Assembly (NCBI RefSeq): GCF_021012795.1
Contig: NZ_VFYU01000016.1
Coordinates: 1-64,000, forward strand
Direction: 5' to 3'
Source: Psychrobacter sp. I-STPA10
Lineage (GTDB): Bacteria; Pseudomonadota; Gammaproteobacteria; Pseudomonadales; Moraxellaceae
DNA: 64,000 nt
The notes below the pieces were generated by a model, which saw nothing but the letters and a program-made list of their open reading frames with translations, did not search any database and was not told the DNA's origin. How positions within the stretch are numbered: position 1 is the first letter of the stretch; the number at the start of each line of letters is the position of its first letter. Made by a program: the position numbers and the translations under genes. Positions 56,558 to 64,000 of the stretch are shown one piece after another.

Positions 56558-57289
56558 TTAATCCCAACCCATTCTTTCTAGAAAAGCTTCAGTTTCTCTT
56601 ATATCTTGCCTGTTTTGCTCAGCATTCCTATTATGTTGCTCAATTGCTTGCCTGTGTTGGTCTATTGTGTCATAGACGCTGATATCTCCAAGCATTTCTC
56701 TATCATATCTTCCCAATATGTCATTCGTCTTATCGCCATTTGTTAGCATTTGTGCATCTATACTTGCCCTTTGTTCAGCCGTCAGTAGACTTGGTATAAA
56801 AAATTGTGTCTTCCCAACGCCAATAATATCTTCCATTAAATACTCTCTGACTGCCATAGTGCAGTATCTTAAGATTTTCTGCTCACTAAAATCTGGATAT
56901 TTTTGTTTTAAGGCGGTGCCATACACCGTCTTAAACGCTATCTCCCCTTGTGGCTCATTATTTAATAAAAATGCAAACAATGAGCGAGCTTCTTCCTCAA
57001 TTGGGTTAGTGGTCGCTGGTAGGGCATCAAGCTGTTGGCGTAACTGTGCTATTTGTTGTATCTCTGCGGGGGTGAGATTGCTTGTGGTAGTGGTAGAGGT
57101 TGGATTGGCAGTATTAGTATTGTTGGTATTGGCATTAGCACTGCTAAACGCTAACGGCATGGCAACTGCCAGCATACATAGCCCTGCTTTTATCACGGCT
57201 GGTCTGCGTGGTTGACTGTTTATCATGTTTATCATGTTTATCATATTTAGCATGTTTAGCATCGGCTGTTTTATCGTATACTTTTTCAT
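56558..57289 (-). CDS. Exported protein of unknown function
   Basis: The product, ~243 residues from the ATG at 57289, has a Met/Asn/Ile repeat (MLNMLNMINMINMIN) before a signal-like hydrophobic core (AGLCMLAVAMPLAFSSANA). The mature part begins Thr/Asn-rich, then helical, with TPAEIQQIAQLRQQLDALPA and a C-terminal Gln/Arg/Glu helix (RQAIEQHNRNAEQNRQDIRE). The family is not recognised. Start choice is uncertain: a TTG at 57331 and several ATGs are in frame and none has a clear ribosome site. It is probably periplasmic. Confidence 0.6.
   Translation of the reverse strand: MKKYTIKQPMLNMLNMINMINMINSQPRRPAVIKAGLCMLAVAMPLAFSSANANTNNTNTANPTSTTTTSNLTPAEIQQIAQLRQQLDALPATTNPIEEEARSLFAFLLNNEPQGEIAFKTVYGTALKQKYPDFSEQKILRYCTMAVREYLMEDIIGVGKTQFFIPSLLTAEQRASIDAQMLTNGDKTNDILGRYDREMLGDISVYDTIDQHRQAIEQHNRNAEQNRQDIRETEAFLERMGWD
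57219..57263 (-). repeat. 9-bp tandem repeat in the N-terminus of the exported protein
   Basis: Five units of a 9-mer (TTTATCATG on the plus strand, with a few substitutions) encode the repeated Met-Asn/Ile triplets before the signal core. Units are whole codons, so copy-number change alters length without breaking the frame. Confidence 0.8.
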
Positions 57290-57444
57290 AATGTGGTTAC
57301 TCATATTGGTCATAAGCATTGTTATAGACAATCAAGCTCTGTACTTTTTATTGCTTATGGGCTTTTGATTAAATTTAGGGGCTATGGTCATTTTAAGCAA
57401 CAGACATAACAAATAATTTGATAAATTGCTGAATAGACGCTTTA

Positions 57445-57657
57445 GGGTCTGCTGAACTTTCACCACGTCAGGTTAATATCTGAAAGGGATGTAGCTATTT
57501 TGTACTTTCATGTAAAAATTGGCTAAATTTGCCTTATTCTGCGTTAATGAACTTGTTAATATCTCGATATTACCTGCATTCATTGCCTTGACTAAGTCAC
57601 TGTTTGTTAAAATCAGTATCTCAATTTTTCCTATGAAGGTGAATGTTCAACAGACCC
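57445..57657 (-). mobile_element. MITE, copy 2
   Basis: This 213 bp element is the inverted homologue of 19210-19409. It has the same terminal repeats (GGGTCTGCTGAACTTTCA and TGAATGTTCAACAGACCC) and is flanked by TA on both sides. It differs from copy 1 by a ~14 bp internal segment and scattered bases. It lies in the gap between the exported protein and the AraC gene, ~170 bases upstream of the latter. Confidence 0.85.
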
Positions 57658-57827
57658 TAATAAAAAACTTAAAAGACATTAAAATATTTTATAACACGTT
57701 TTGCTAGTTGATAACAGGATAGAATAGGTAAAATAACAAACCATCAGCAAACGCATAAGAACAATGTATAAAAATATAGTTAGCTTATTATCCAAATTAT
57801 CCAAACTTTTTTAATCGGTGATTGAGC

Positions 57828-58808
57828 ATGTTAAATCAAGTGAGTAATTATTTTGAGCTGGATTTGGGTGCGTGGCAATTAACCGATGTCAGTCAGCAGT
57901 CGTTTCGGGTGATTCCAAAACGCAAAAGTTGGTCGGGCTATGGTGATTATCACTTTTTAAACAACGGCTTATTGCTTGGGCGGGGGGATATCTATAATGG
58001 CACTGGCGTGGTTGAAGAGAGTATGCCGTTTCGCTGTTTTTTTGGGATTCATATTTTAATTGATGCCAATTATGATTTAACTGCCAGTAATCTAAAACAG
58101 ACAGTATCAGCACGCCCAAAACAGATTTGGGGACGTTATGGCAATTTTGGTGAGATTTGTACCACATGGCAAGAAAACAGCCGTCAGCAAGTGGTCAGCT
58201 TAGACTTTCCTGAAGAGTTGTTGTTACGTTGGCAAGAGGACTTTGCCCTACCTGATTGGCTCAATCTACCCAAGCATGGTATGAGTGGTGATGATGGCGG
58301 TCTGATATTGTTGTCTGATTTACCCATCAAGCCTGCACTGATATTGCAAGCCTTACGAATTATCAATCAGCCCACTGAGACGCTGACAGACTCGCTGACG
58401 TTAGAGAGTTTGGCGTTGTCATTATGTGGTCGATTGTTATCGCCATCATCTGATGGTGCATCTTCAAGTCAGACGCAAACCATGACTAAAAAATCGCTAA
58501 TGATTAAAAATAAAGTCGATGATGCGATTGATATTATCCATGCCGAGTATCATTTACCGTTGACCATCTCAGGATTGGCTCGGCAAGTGGGTATCAACGA
58601 ATGTTATCTAAAACAAGGCTTTAAGGAACGTACAGGGCAGACGATAGCGACTTATATCCGTCAGTTACGTTTGCAACAGGCGTTGCGATTATTGCTTGAT
58701 GAGGGTATGAGCGTTCAGCAAACGGCATATTATGTGGGTTATCGTGATGTGGGGCATTTTAGCCAGATTTTTAAAAAAGAGTTTGGTTATTTGCCGAGTG
58801 AGTTGTGA
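57828..58808 (+). CDS. AraC-family regulator, PchR/YbtA-like
   Basis: The 326-residue product has a C-terminal AraC DNA-binding domain (~225-326): two HTHs (LTISGLARQVGINECYLKQG and MSVQQTAYYVGYRDVGHFSQ) and the ending IFKKEFGYLPSE. The N-terminal ~215 residues are of the PchR/YbtA type known in siderophore regulation, from length and the KQGFKERTGQTIATYIRQLR pattern. The ATG at 57828 is chosen over a TTG two codons earlier. Two exporter-type ABC genes downstream on the same strand match the ybtA-ybtP-ybtQ arrangement, suggesting it regulates siderophore uptake; this is inference. Confidence 0.85.
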   Translation: MLNQVSNYFELDLGAWQLTDVSQQSFRVIPKRKSWSGYGDYHFLNNGLLLGRGDIYNGTGVVEESMPFRCFFGIHILIDANYDLTASNLKQTVSARPKQIWGRYGNFGEICTTWQENSRQQVVSLDFPEELLLRWQEDFALPDWLNLPKHGMSGDDGGLILLSDLPIKPALILQALRIINQPTETLTDSLTLESLALSLCGRLLSPSSDGASSSQTQTMTKKSLMIKNKVDDAIDIIHAEYHLPLTISGLARQVGINECYLKQGFKERTGQTIATYIRQLRLQQALRLLLDEGMSVQQTAYYVGYRDVGHFSQIFKKEFGYLPSEL

Positions 58809-58862
58809 GGGGTAGGTTTGTATAAAAAGGTATAGAAGGGATAGTACAGAAGGAAAGTCAAA

Positions 58863-59738
58863 ATGCTTCCATTAGATGAATTACAACTTTGGCAAAAATT
58901 AGACAGTGCCTATGGTGATGCAGAAACTTTACCAGAGTTAATCTTAACATTAACCAAAACGGAAGATAGCGATGTTGCTGATGAGATAGTTTGGGAAATT
59001 ATCTATCATCAAGGCTCAGTGTATCAAAGCACATTGGCAACGGTGCCTTATTTGGTAAAAATTGCCCAAGAAACCACAAATGTTGATTTAAAAATGAATT
59101 TGGTTTTATCATTAGGCACACTATTAACGGGGTTTGATAGTACAACAGATATAAGCGTTTTTTTCCAAGATAATAGTGAAGCTCACAATAGCAATAATAA
59201 TGAAGGCAGTACTGATAAAAAAACACAACAGCAAATCACAACTGCCTTTATGCAAGCCATAGTCGACTTTAAAGCCTTAGTGAATGACACCTTTACAATG
59301 GCAACTGCCTTAGATGACGTATCAAAAATATATTTTTTAGTTAGTTACCTTGTCAGTATGGGACAGCATCAAGCCGCAGCATTATTTAATGTATGTAGCG
59401 ACAGTGATGAATTTATCGTTGCCTGTCCAAACTGCGAACAAGAGACGTATTTATGGAATGAAGAAGATGGTTTAAAGGTTTATAAAACTGACCCAGTATG
59501 TACTAATATTGACTATTCTACTGATATAGAATTAAGTAATTCTGACTCTAATAGTAATTTAGTTTGGCTAGAAAATGCCATTGACCGTATTGAAATCGAG
59601 ACTTTAAAACCACTGATGCCGTATTTTAAAGGCAGTATTATTTGTCCTCATTGTCAACAAAGTATTCTTGTTTTTCATGGTCTGCTAAATGCCTATGGCT
59701 CATCTTACCCACCTTGCCCGCATGAACCAAAGTGGTAG
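58863..59738 (+). CDS. Uncharacterised protein with two Cys-x-x-Cys pairs
   Basis: The family is not recognised. AAGGAAAG precedes the ATG. The N-terminal ~110 residues look like short alpha-helical repeats (VYQSTLATVPYLVKIAQETT, with NLVLSLGTLLTG), similar in style to HEAT-like proteins. The C-terminal half carries two zinc-ribbon knuckles, CPNCEQETYLW and CPHCQQSILVFHG, spaced ~80 residues apart, that could make one metal site. No membrane segment is seen. It is 54 bases after araC and may be cotranscribed. Single-copy cytosolic proteins of this look often sit in accessory toxin/immunity loci. Confidence 0.6.
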   Translation: MLPLDELQLWQKLDSAYGDAETLPELILTLTKTEDSDVADEIVWEIIYHQGSVYQSTLATVPYLVKIAQETTNVDLKMNLVLSLGTLLTGFDSTTDISVFFQDNSEAHNSNNNEGSTDKKTQQQITTAFMQAIVDFKALVNDTFTMATALDDVSKIYFLVSYLVSMGQHQAAALFNVCSDSDEFIVACPNCEQETYLWNEEDGLKVYKTDPVCTNIDYSTDIELSNSDSNSNLVWLENAIDRIEIETLKPLMPYFKGSIICPHCQQSILVFHGLLNAYGSSYPPCPHEPKW

Positions 59739-59800
59739 TCCAATATAACGTTTATATAACATGAATTGTTTTTATTTACTAATTATTTGAATGAATTAGT

Positions 59801-59864
59801 TAGGACTTACGCAGTTTCATAGATTATTGGCGGCTTTATTAATCGTACTTTTGTGTAAGTCCTA
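59801..59864. repeat. Short element with terminal inverted repeats
   Basis: TAGGACTTACGCA at the left and TGTGTAAGTCCTA at the right are near-perfect inverted ends of a 64-base segment. The ends resemble IS5-type termini starting GGACTTACG, so this may be a MITE or the collapsed remains of an IS. It lies in the 236-base gap after the Cys-rich gene; the remainder of the gap shows nothing else. Confidence 0.6.
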
Positions 59865-59974
59865 TTAGTGATAATTTAACATAGAATCTCCAAAATCAGC
59901 GCGATAATGGAATTCATAGGTGATTTTCCTTTAAATTTTTGTTAAGGCAGAATGCTTTTAACACTCTATAGTTA

Positions 59975-60535
59975 CTAAATATTATCAAACTGAATAAAGT
60001 TATTTGCTATGTCATGTAAGTTAATCCCTAAGTTCTCTATTTCATTTATGGTAGGTGGCATATTAACACTACGAATTTTCTTATTGAGTTTTTCTCCATT
60101 TAAACTTTCACAATAACCACAATCAGGACAAGTAAATAATATTGAATCATCTTGGTCTATTTTAGTAAGCAACAAACCACCTTGACGGCAACAATCTTGA
60201 CAATTATTCACAGATTGCAGATATAAAAAATCTTCTAGGCTATCTCTAATGTGCATAAAAAAGTCGCTAATTTTGCTAAATTTAGTATTGCATAATGCAT
60301 CTATACGAGTTTTTATATTTTTTGGACTATAATTTATATAGTTAATAGGATAGTTATCAATCTCAATATATAAATAAACCTCAAGCTCCTCACTAAACAT
60401 ATTACAAGAACAACTTTTTATTTGGCAATCACAAAGTATTTCTAAAATAGTTTTTATCAAGTTGTAAGCACTATAATTATTTATACTTTTAAGTTTATTT
60501 TTATAATCTTCAAACTGCTTTTTAGTATGTTTCAT
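59975..60535 (-). CDS. Uncharacterised cysteine-rich protein
   Basis: The 186-residue protein is not recognised. It has cysteine groups LCDCQIKSCSCNMF near the N-terminus and NNCQDCCRQGG with FTCPDCGYCESL in the second half, the last two spaced like a zinc ribbon. It is AT-rich in codon use, like the neighbouring gene at 60556. The two are 20 bases apart on the minus strand and look like an operon. No membrane segment or signal is seen. Confidence 0.55.
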   Translation of the reverse strand: MKHTKKQFEDYKNKLKSINNYSAYNLIKTILEILCDCQIKSCSCNMFSEELEVYLYIEIDNYPINYINYSPKNIKTRIDALCNTKFSKISDFFMHIRDSLEDFLYLQSVNNCQDCCRQGGLLLTKIDQDDSILFTCPDCGYCESLNGEKLNKKIRSVNMPPTINEIENLGINLHDIANNFIQFDNI

Positions 60536-60555
60536 ATTCTATCTACTAAATATTT

Positions 60556-60897
60556 TTAAAAGAAGAAGAATACGCCAGTATTTTTCTTATAAGCTAATTG
60601 AAAAAAATCATTAATACTTCTAAGCACCATATTATCTTGATGTTTTAGAATATAAATATCCATAAATTTCTTTAACCTATCTAGCTTATCCTCTAGTATT
60701 TCTTCCCACTCATAATCAGCAATCATTACCCCTAGACTGTTATTAAGCTCTTGAAAGAATCCCATATTAAATAATTCATCAAACTCACTTTGCTTTAAAT
60801 GATACTCTATTAAATCATTGTCCATACATATATCATAATCCAGTCTTTTCTCTGCTTCTTTTGAAACTGGTATTACTATAATCCTGCCTTTCATCAT
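60556..60897 (-). CDS. Small uncharacterised protein
   Basis: The 113-residue acidic protein is not recognised. It begins MMKGRIIVIPVSKEAEKRLD; the second ATG is equally good. A central helix-rich part (NNSLGVMIADYEWEEILEDK) leads to a basic, hydrophobic end with four Phe (KKNTGVFFFF). It is the first gene of a two-gene unit with the cysteine-rich gene downstream. Toxin-immunity or antitoxin roles are possible from size and context but unsupported by a motif. Confidence 0.5.
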   Translation of the reverse strand: MMKGRIIVIPVSKEAEKRLDYDICMDNDLIEYHLKQSEFDELFNMGFFQELNNSLGVMIADYEWEEILEDKLDRLKKFMDIYILKHQDNMVLRSINDFFQLAYKKNTGVFFFF

Positions 60898-61018
60898 CTA
60901 CTTCCCATTTATTAGCACGTATAAAATATGCTAATCATGCTACCCCACTATATTGTAATTGTAGCAATTTTTCCCATTTCCCCTATCATTTTTCCCGATT
61001 GCCTATGATGGTTTTATT

Positions 61019-61037
61019 GAGAATAACTATCATTTAC
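61019..61037 (+). promoter_or_regulatory. Fur-box-like site
   Basis: GAGAATAACTATCATTTAC matches 13 of 19 bases of the Fur consensus GATAATGATAATCATTATC. It lies ~45 bases upstream of the ABC gene start, where iron-dependent repression would act. This is a hand match and could be chance in AT-rich DNA. Confidence 0.4.
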
Positions 61038-61080
61038 CTGTAGAATGGTTATTTATAGAATAATAACTGTAGGTAATGAT

Positions 61081-62976
61081 ATGAGCCAGTCCACAACAAC
61101 AAAATCTTCTCAACCACCATTAAAAGACCCATCAAAAGACCCATCAAAAGACCCATCAAAAGACCCTTCAAAGCCTTCTGTAAAACCACCATCAAAGCCA
61201 TCTGCAAAAGCCCCTTCACATTGGCAAATCATTGAGCCAGTCAAGTCAGGAATTTATGTGGCGATGGCATTTGCGGTACTTGGGGTGGCGTGTTCGTTGG
61301 GGGCAATGCTGGCGTTGGCATTTTTGTTTCGCTCGTCCTTTGCTGGTTCTGGTGCTGATTTTGGGATTGGTTCGGCGGACGCTGTGGTGCAGTGGCATTG
61401 GTTTTGGTGGGCAGTTGGCTTTGTGGTGCTGGGGTTTTTGTTTCGGGGCTTGGCGTTTAAGCGGTCGCATTTATCAGCGTTTCGGTTAGAGGTGGTGCTA
61501 CGTGAGCAGTTAAGTGAGCATTTGGCTCGCTTGCCGTTGGGTACGCTAAGTATGCAGGGGACGTCTGCATTGTCTAAGGTGTTGCAAGATGATGTGAAGG
61601 ATTTGCACGCTTTTGTGGCGGATAGTACGCCGTTATATGCTCGGGCGTATGCATCGCCATTGTTGGCGTTTGCGTTGATGTTATGGATAGATTGGCGGTT
61701 GGCTTTGGTGGCGTTGGCGGTGCTGGTGGTGGGCATGGTTGGGCTGTCGCTGGTGATGAGCCAGTCGGTCGATATTCAAAAGCAATATAATTCGGCTCGT
61801 GAGCAGGTGGTGCAGGCGGTGGTTGAGTTTGTGCAGGCGATGCCTGTGGTACGTACGTTTGATGGCGGGCAAGCCTCGTTTGGGCGTTATGAGCAGGCGT
61901 TAAGCCATTATTTGCAGATTTTGATGACGTGGTGGAAACGCTCGGGGACGGCATCTCGGTTGTCGATGATTGTGTTGCACCCGTTGCCAACGTTGGTGGC
62001 GATATTATGGGCTGGGCTGTATTGGTGGTGGCATGGGCAGTTGGCGTTTGATACGTGGCTGGCGATTTTGCTATTGGGAACGGGTATGGCTGAGGCAATT
62101 ATGCCGTATATGGCGTTGTATCATTTGATTGAGCAAGCGAAGGTGGGGATTGCTCGGATTGTTGAGGTGCAAAATTTGGCAGAGTTGCCGATTTGTTGCA
62201 ATCCACAAACGCCACAAGATGGCTCGGTGGTGTTTGAGCAGGTAAGTTTTTGTTATGAAAATCGGCAAAAAAATGCGTTAAATGATGTCAGTTTTAGGGT
62301 GCCTAGTGGCAGTTTTACGGCGTTGGTGGGTGGCTCTGGGGCAGGTAAAAGTACGGTGGCTCGTTTGATTCCACGTTTTTGGGACGTGGATAGTGGTGCG
62401 GTAAAGGTAGGCGGGGTTGATGTGCGTGAGATTGCCCCTGAGGTGTTGATGCAACAGGTGGCGTTTGTGTTTCAGGATAATTTTTTGTTTTCAGGCAGTA
62501 TTTTGGACAATATCCGTTTGGGTTTGCCTGATAAGTCGCTTGATGAGGTGATACAGGCGTCAAAGTTGGCTCAAGCCGATGAGTTTATTCAGGCGTTGCC
62601 ACAAGGTTATGACACGCTGGTCGGGGAACGTGGGGCGAGTTTGTCAGGGGGACAACGGCAACGTATCACCATTGCAAGGGCGATTTTGCAAGACCGTCCG
62701 ATATTGGTGCTTGATGAGGCAACGGCGTTTGCTGATGCTGAAAATGAGGCACTGCTGATGCAGGCATTGCACAATTTAATGCAGGGTAAAACGGTGCTGA
62801 TGATTGCTCACCGTTTGGCAAGTGTGCAGGACGCTGACCAAATTTTGGTGTTTGATAAGGGCAATTTGGTTGAGGCAGGCACGCCACAGCAACTTTTGGC
62901 ACAAGATGGGGCGTATGCGGATTTATGGCAGGCATATCAACAAGCCCAACATTGGCAGATTGGTGAGCCTTGTTAA
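61081..62976 (+). CDS. ABC transporter ATPase/permease, YbtP-like
   Basis: This inner-membrane protein fuses an exporter-type six-helix domain (~65-350) with an ATPase (~385-610). Walker A is GGSGAGKSTVARLI, the Q-loop MQQVAFVFQDNFLFSGSI, the signature LSGGQRQRITIARAIL, and Walker B ILVLDEATAFAD. Of half-size exporters it most resembles YbtP/IrtA-type siderophore importers; substrate is inferred from the AraC gene and partner. The ATG at 61081 with AGG nearby is preferred to 61045, which has no ribosome site. The first ~60 residues are a Pro/Ser/Lys-rich repeat tail not seen in the family. The coding strand is strikingly rich in G and T. Confidence 0.85.
   Translation: MSQSTTTKSSQPPLKDPSKDPSKDPSKDPSKPSVKPPSKPSAKAPSHWQIIEPVKSGIYVAMAFAVLGVACSLGAMLALAFLFRSSFAGSGADFGIGSADAVVQWHWFWWAVGFVVLGFLFRGLAFKRSHLSAFRLEVVLREQLSEHLARLPLGTLSMQGTSALSKVLQDDVKDLHAFVADSTPLYARAYASPLLAFALMLWIDWRLALVALAVLVVGMVGLSLVMSQSVDIQKQYNSAREQVVQAVVEFVQAMPVVRTFDGGQASFGRYEQALSHYLQILMTWWKRSGTASRLSMIVLHPLPTLVAILWAGLYWWWHGQLAFDTWLAILLLGTGMAEAIMPYMALYHLIEQAKVGIARIVEVQNLAELPICCNPQTPQDGSVVFEQVSFCYENRQKNALNDVSFRVPSGSFTALVGGSGAGKSTVARLIPRFWDVDSGAVKVGGVDVREIAPEVLMQQVAFVFQDNFLFSGSILDNIRLGLPDKSLDEVIQASKLAQADEFIQALPQGYDTLVGERGASLSGGQRQRITIARAILQDRPILVLDEATAFADAENEALLMQALHNLMQGKTVLMIAHRLASVQDADQILVFDKGNLVEAGTPQQLLAQDGAYADLWQAYQQAQHWQIGEPC
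61123..61170 (+). repeat. 12-bp tandem repeat in ABC transporter N-terminus
   Basis: Four copies of AAAGACCCATCA (the last with one change) encode Lys-Asp-Pro-Ser repeats ahead of the first membrane helix. Whole-codon units mean copy-number changes keep the frame. Confidence 0.85.
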
Positions 62977-63049
62977 ACTTCTGATTTAATTGGGGTTTGA
63001 ACGCTATTCTTTTTGATAACTCTGCAAATTTAATATAAGGACAATCATC

Positions 63050-64000
63050 ATGTCTTATTCTCAAAATCTAAAAAATAACCATACGCAAGCCAATACAACA
63101 ACGCCCAAAACTTTACCGTCCTCACAAACAAATATTGGTCAGTTATGGCATATCATCATGCAATCGGCAGGCGAGCAAGCTCCGATATTAAAACGCTGTA
63201 TTGCTATTAGTGTTTTAACGGCAGTATTACGAGGTATGGCGTTTACTTGTTTTATTCCGCTATTTTTGGCGGTGGCAAGTCGTGATGGTGGGCAGTTGCT
63301 ATTGTGGGCAGGGGTGATGTCAGTACTCATCGTGCTATCGAGTATCAGTGATTGGTTTAGCCGAGATTATGATTATAAAGGTCATGCCGCTCTTGCCAGC
63401 GATACACTGCGTCGGCAGTTGGGGCAGCATTTACGCCGTATTCCATTGCAAAAGCTGTATGCCAAACGCTCAGGCGAGCTGACTGCCACCATTGCAGGCA
63501 ATGTTGATGATGTCATTCAATATACGATGATATTAGCACTTATGTTGATTGCGGCGGTGGTGACACCGATTGTGGTGGGGTTATTGACTATCGCCTACGA
63601 TTGGCGATTGGGCGTGGCAATTTTGTTGTTATTCCCCAGTGTTTTGCCGATTTATTTTTATGTATTGCCTCGTTTGACTGCCAATAAACAAAAGCTTTTG
63701 GGGGTGTTAAGTGAGCTAAGTGCCGAAACGGTGGAATATTTGCAAGGCTTGCCTGTATTAAAAGCCACTGGTAGCTTGCAAGACAAAGCCTCTCGCTATA
63801 TGCAAACGGTTAAACGTATCGAGCAAGAGCAAATCACTGCGATGAAAGATGAAACCTTACCCAATCTGGCATTAACCTCTGCGGTAGAACTGGGGGTGAT
63901 GTTGATTGTGGCACTGGGGCTTTGGTTGGTGAGTCAAGGCGATATACAGCTTATGTTGATGGCAGGGCTTTTGGTGGCGGTGGTTCGTTTTGCTGAGCCA
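63050..64000 (+). CDS. ABC transporter permease/ATPase, YbtQ-like (partial)
   Basis: This is the N-terminal 317 residues of a second exporter-type half transporter; it runs off the right edge before the ATPase domain. ATAAGGA precedes the ATG. After a polar ~40-residue lead are membrane segments at ~50-68 (CIAISVLTAVLRGMAFTCFI), ~80-95, ~150-200 and ~285-317, with coupling sequences such as HLRRIPLQKLYAKRSGELTA and SAETVEYLQGLPVLKATGSL, as in exporter-type proteins. It follows the YbtP-like gene by 73 bases and probably forms a heterodimer with it. Confidence 0.85.
   Translation, partial: MSYSQNLKNNHTQANTTTPKTLPSSQTNIGQLWHIIMQSAGEQAPILKRCIAISVLTAVLRGMAFTCFIPLFLAVASRDGGQLLLWAGVMSVLIVLSSISDWFSRDYDYKGHAALASDTLRRQLGQHLRRIPLQKLYAKRSGELTATIAGNVDDVIQYTMILALMLIAAVVTPIVVGLLTIAYDWRLGVAILLLFPSVLPIYFYVLPRLTANKQKLLGVLSELSAETVEYLQGLPVLKATGSLQDKASRYMQTVKRIEQEQITAMKDETLPNLALTSAVELGVMLIVALGLWLVSQGDIQLMLMAGLLVAVVRFAEP

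Noticed and set aside
61246..63064. Minus-strand open frames across the ABC genes
   Set aside because: They give Pro/Thr/Ala/His-rich low-complexity products typical of antisense reading of G/T-rich coding DNA.
1..64000. CRISPR arrays, tRNA and rRNA genes
   Set aside because: No regularly spaced direct repeats with spacers and no tRNA-like cloverleaf or rRNA sequence was recognised on reading both strands; a tRNA scan would settle this.

Overview
The window looks like a chromosomal segment from a gammaproteobacterium of the family Moraxellaceae (Psychrobacter/Moraxella type). The clues are the AT-rich composition, the order exbB-exbD-msbA-lpxK-kdsB-holB-pilZ next to rsmG-parA-parB, a pilZ gene, an AceE-type pyruvate dehydrogenase and a Neisseria/Moraxella-like peptidoglycan O-acetylation cluster. 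The genus call is inference; no rRNA or tRNA gene was seen.

Region 1 (1-5.2 kb) is a decayed accessory island on the minus strand. It holds the 3' end of an IS3-type element, the tail of a broken rhs gene ending in a truncated deaminase-like toxin, a lipase-like toxin fragment coupled to a probable immunity gene, further toxin and immunity remnants, and a decayed IS5-type element. Three copies of a ~68 bp hairpin repeat sit inside the rhs tail; the hairpin stem differs in sequence between copies but stays paired.

Region 2 (5.2-30.2 kb) is core genome: aroC, prmB, an L,D-transpeptidase, pilZ-holB, the kdsB/lpxK/msbA/exbD/exbB envelope block, parB/parA/rsmG, a Lon-like protease with a degenerate P-loop, a WYL regulator, a TerD-family protein, a voltage-gated-type potassium channel and aceF/aceE.

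Region 3 (30.2-43.5 kb) is a five-gene plus-strand cluster in which every product has an export signal. It contains two DUF11-type repeat proteins, a small DUF11-like protein, a 1775-residue protein that combines DUF11, SdrD-B-like and Ig-like domains with a C-terminal outer-membrane barrel, and a periplasmic protein. I infer an outer-membrane platform that displays DUF11 fibres. It is the best candidate here for an undescribed system.

Region 4 (43.5-57.3 kb) has a TetR regulator, hrpA, a six-helix membrane protein, a DUF1543 protein, a patA-patB-ape1-like peptidoglycan O-acetylation/deacetylation cluster, a SohB-type protease without its usual membrane anchor and an exported protein of unknown function.

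Region 5 (57.4-64 kb) begins with a MITE that also occurs, inverted, at 19.2 kb. It then has a PchR/YbtA-like AraC regulator, three uncharacterised genes (two with Cys-x-x-Cys pairs), a Fur-box-like site and two exporter-type ABC proteins resembling the YbtP/YbtQ siderophore-uptake pair; the second runs off the window.
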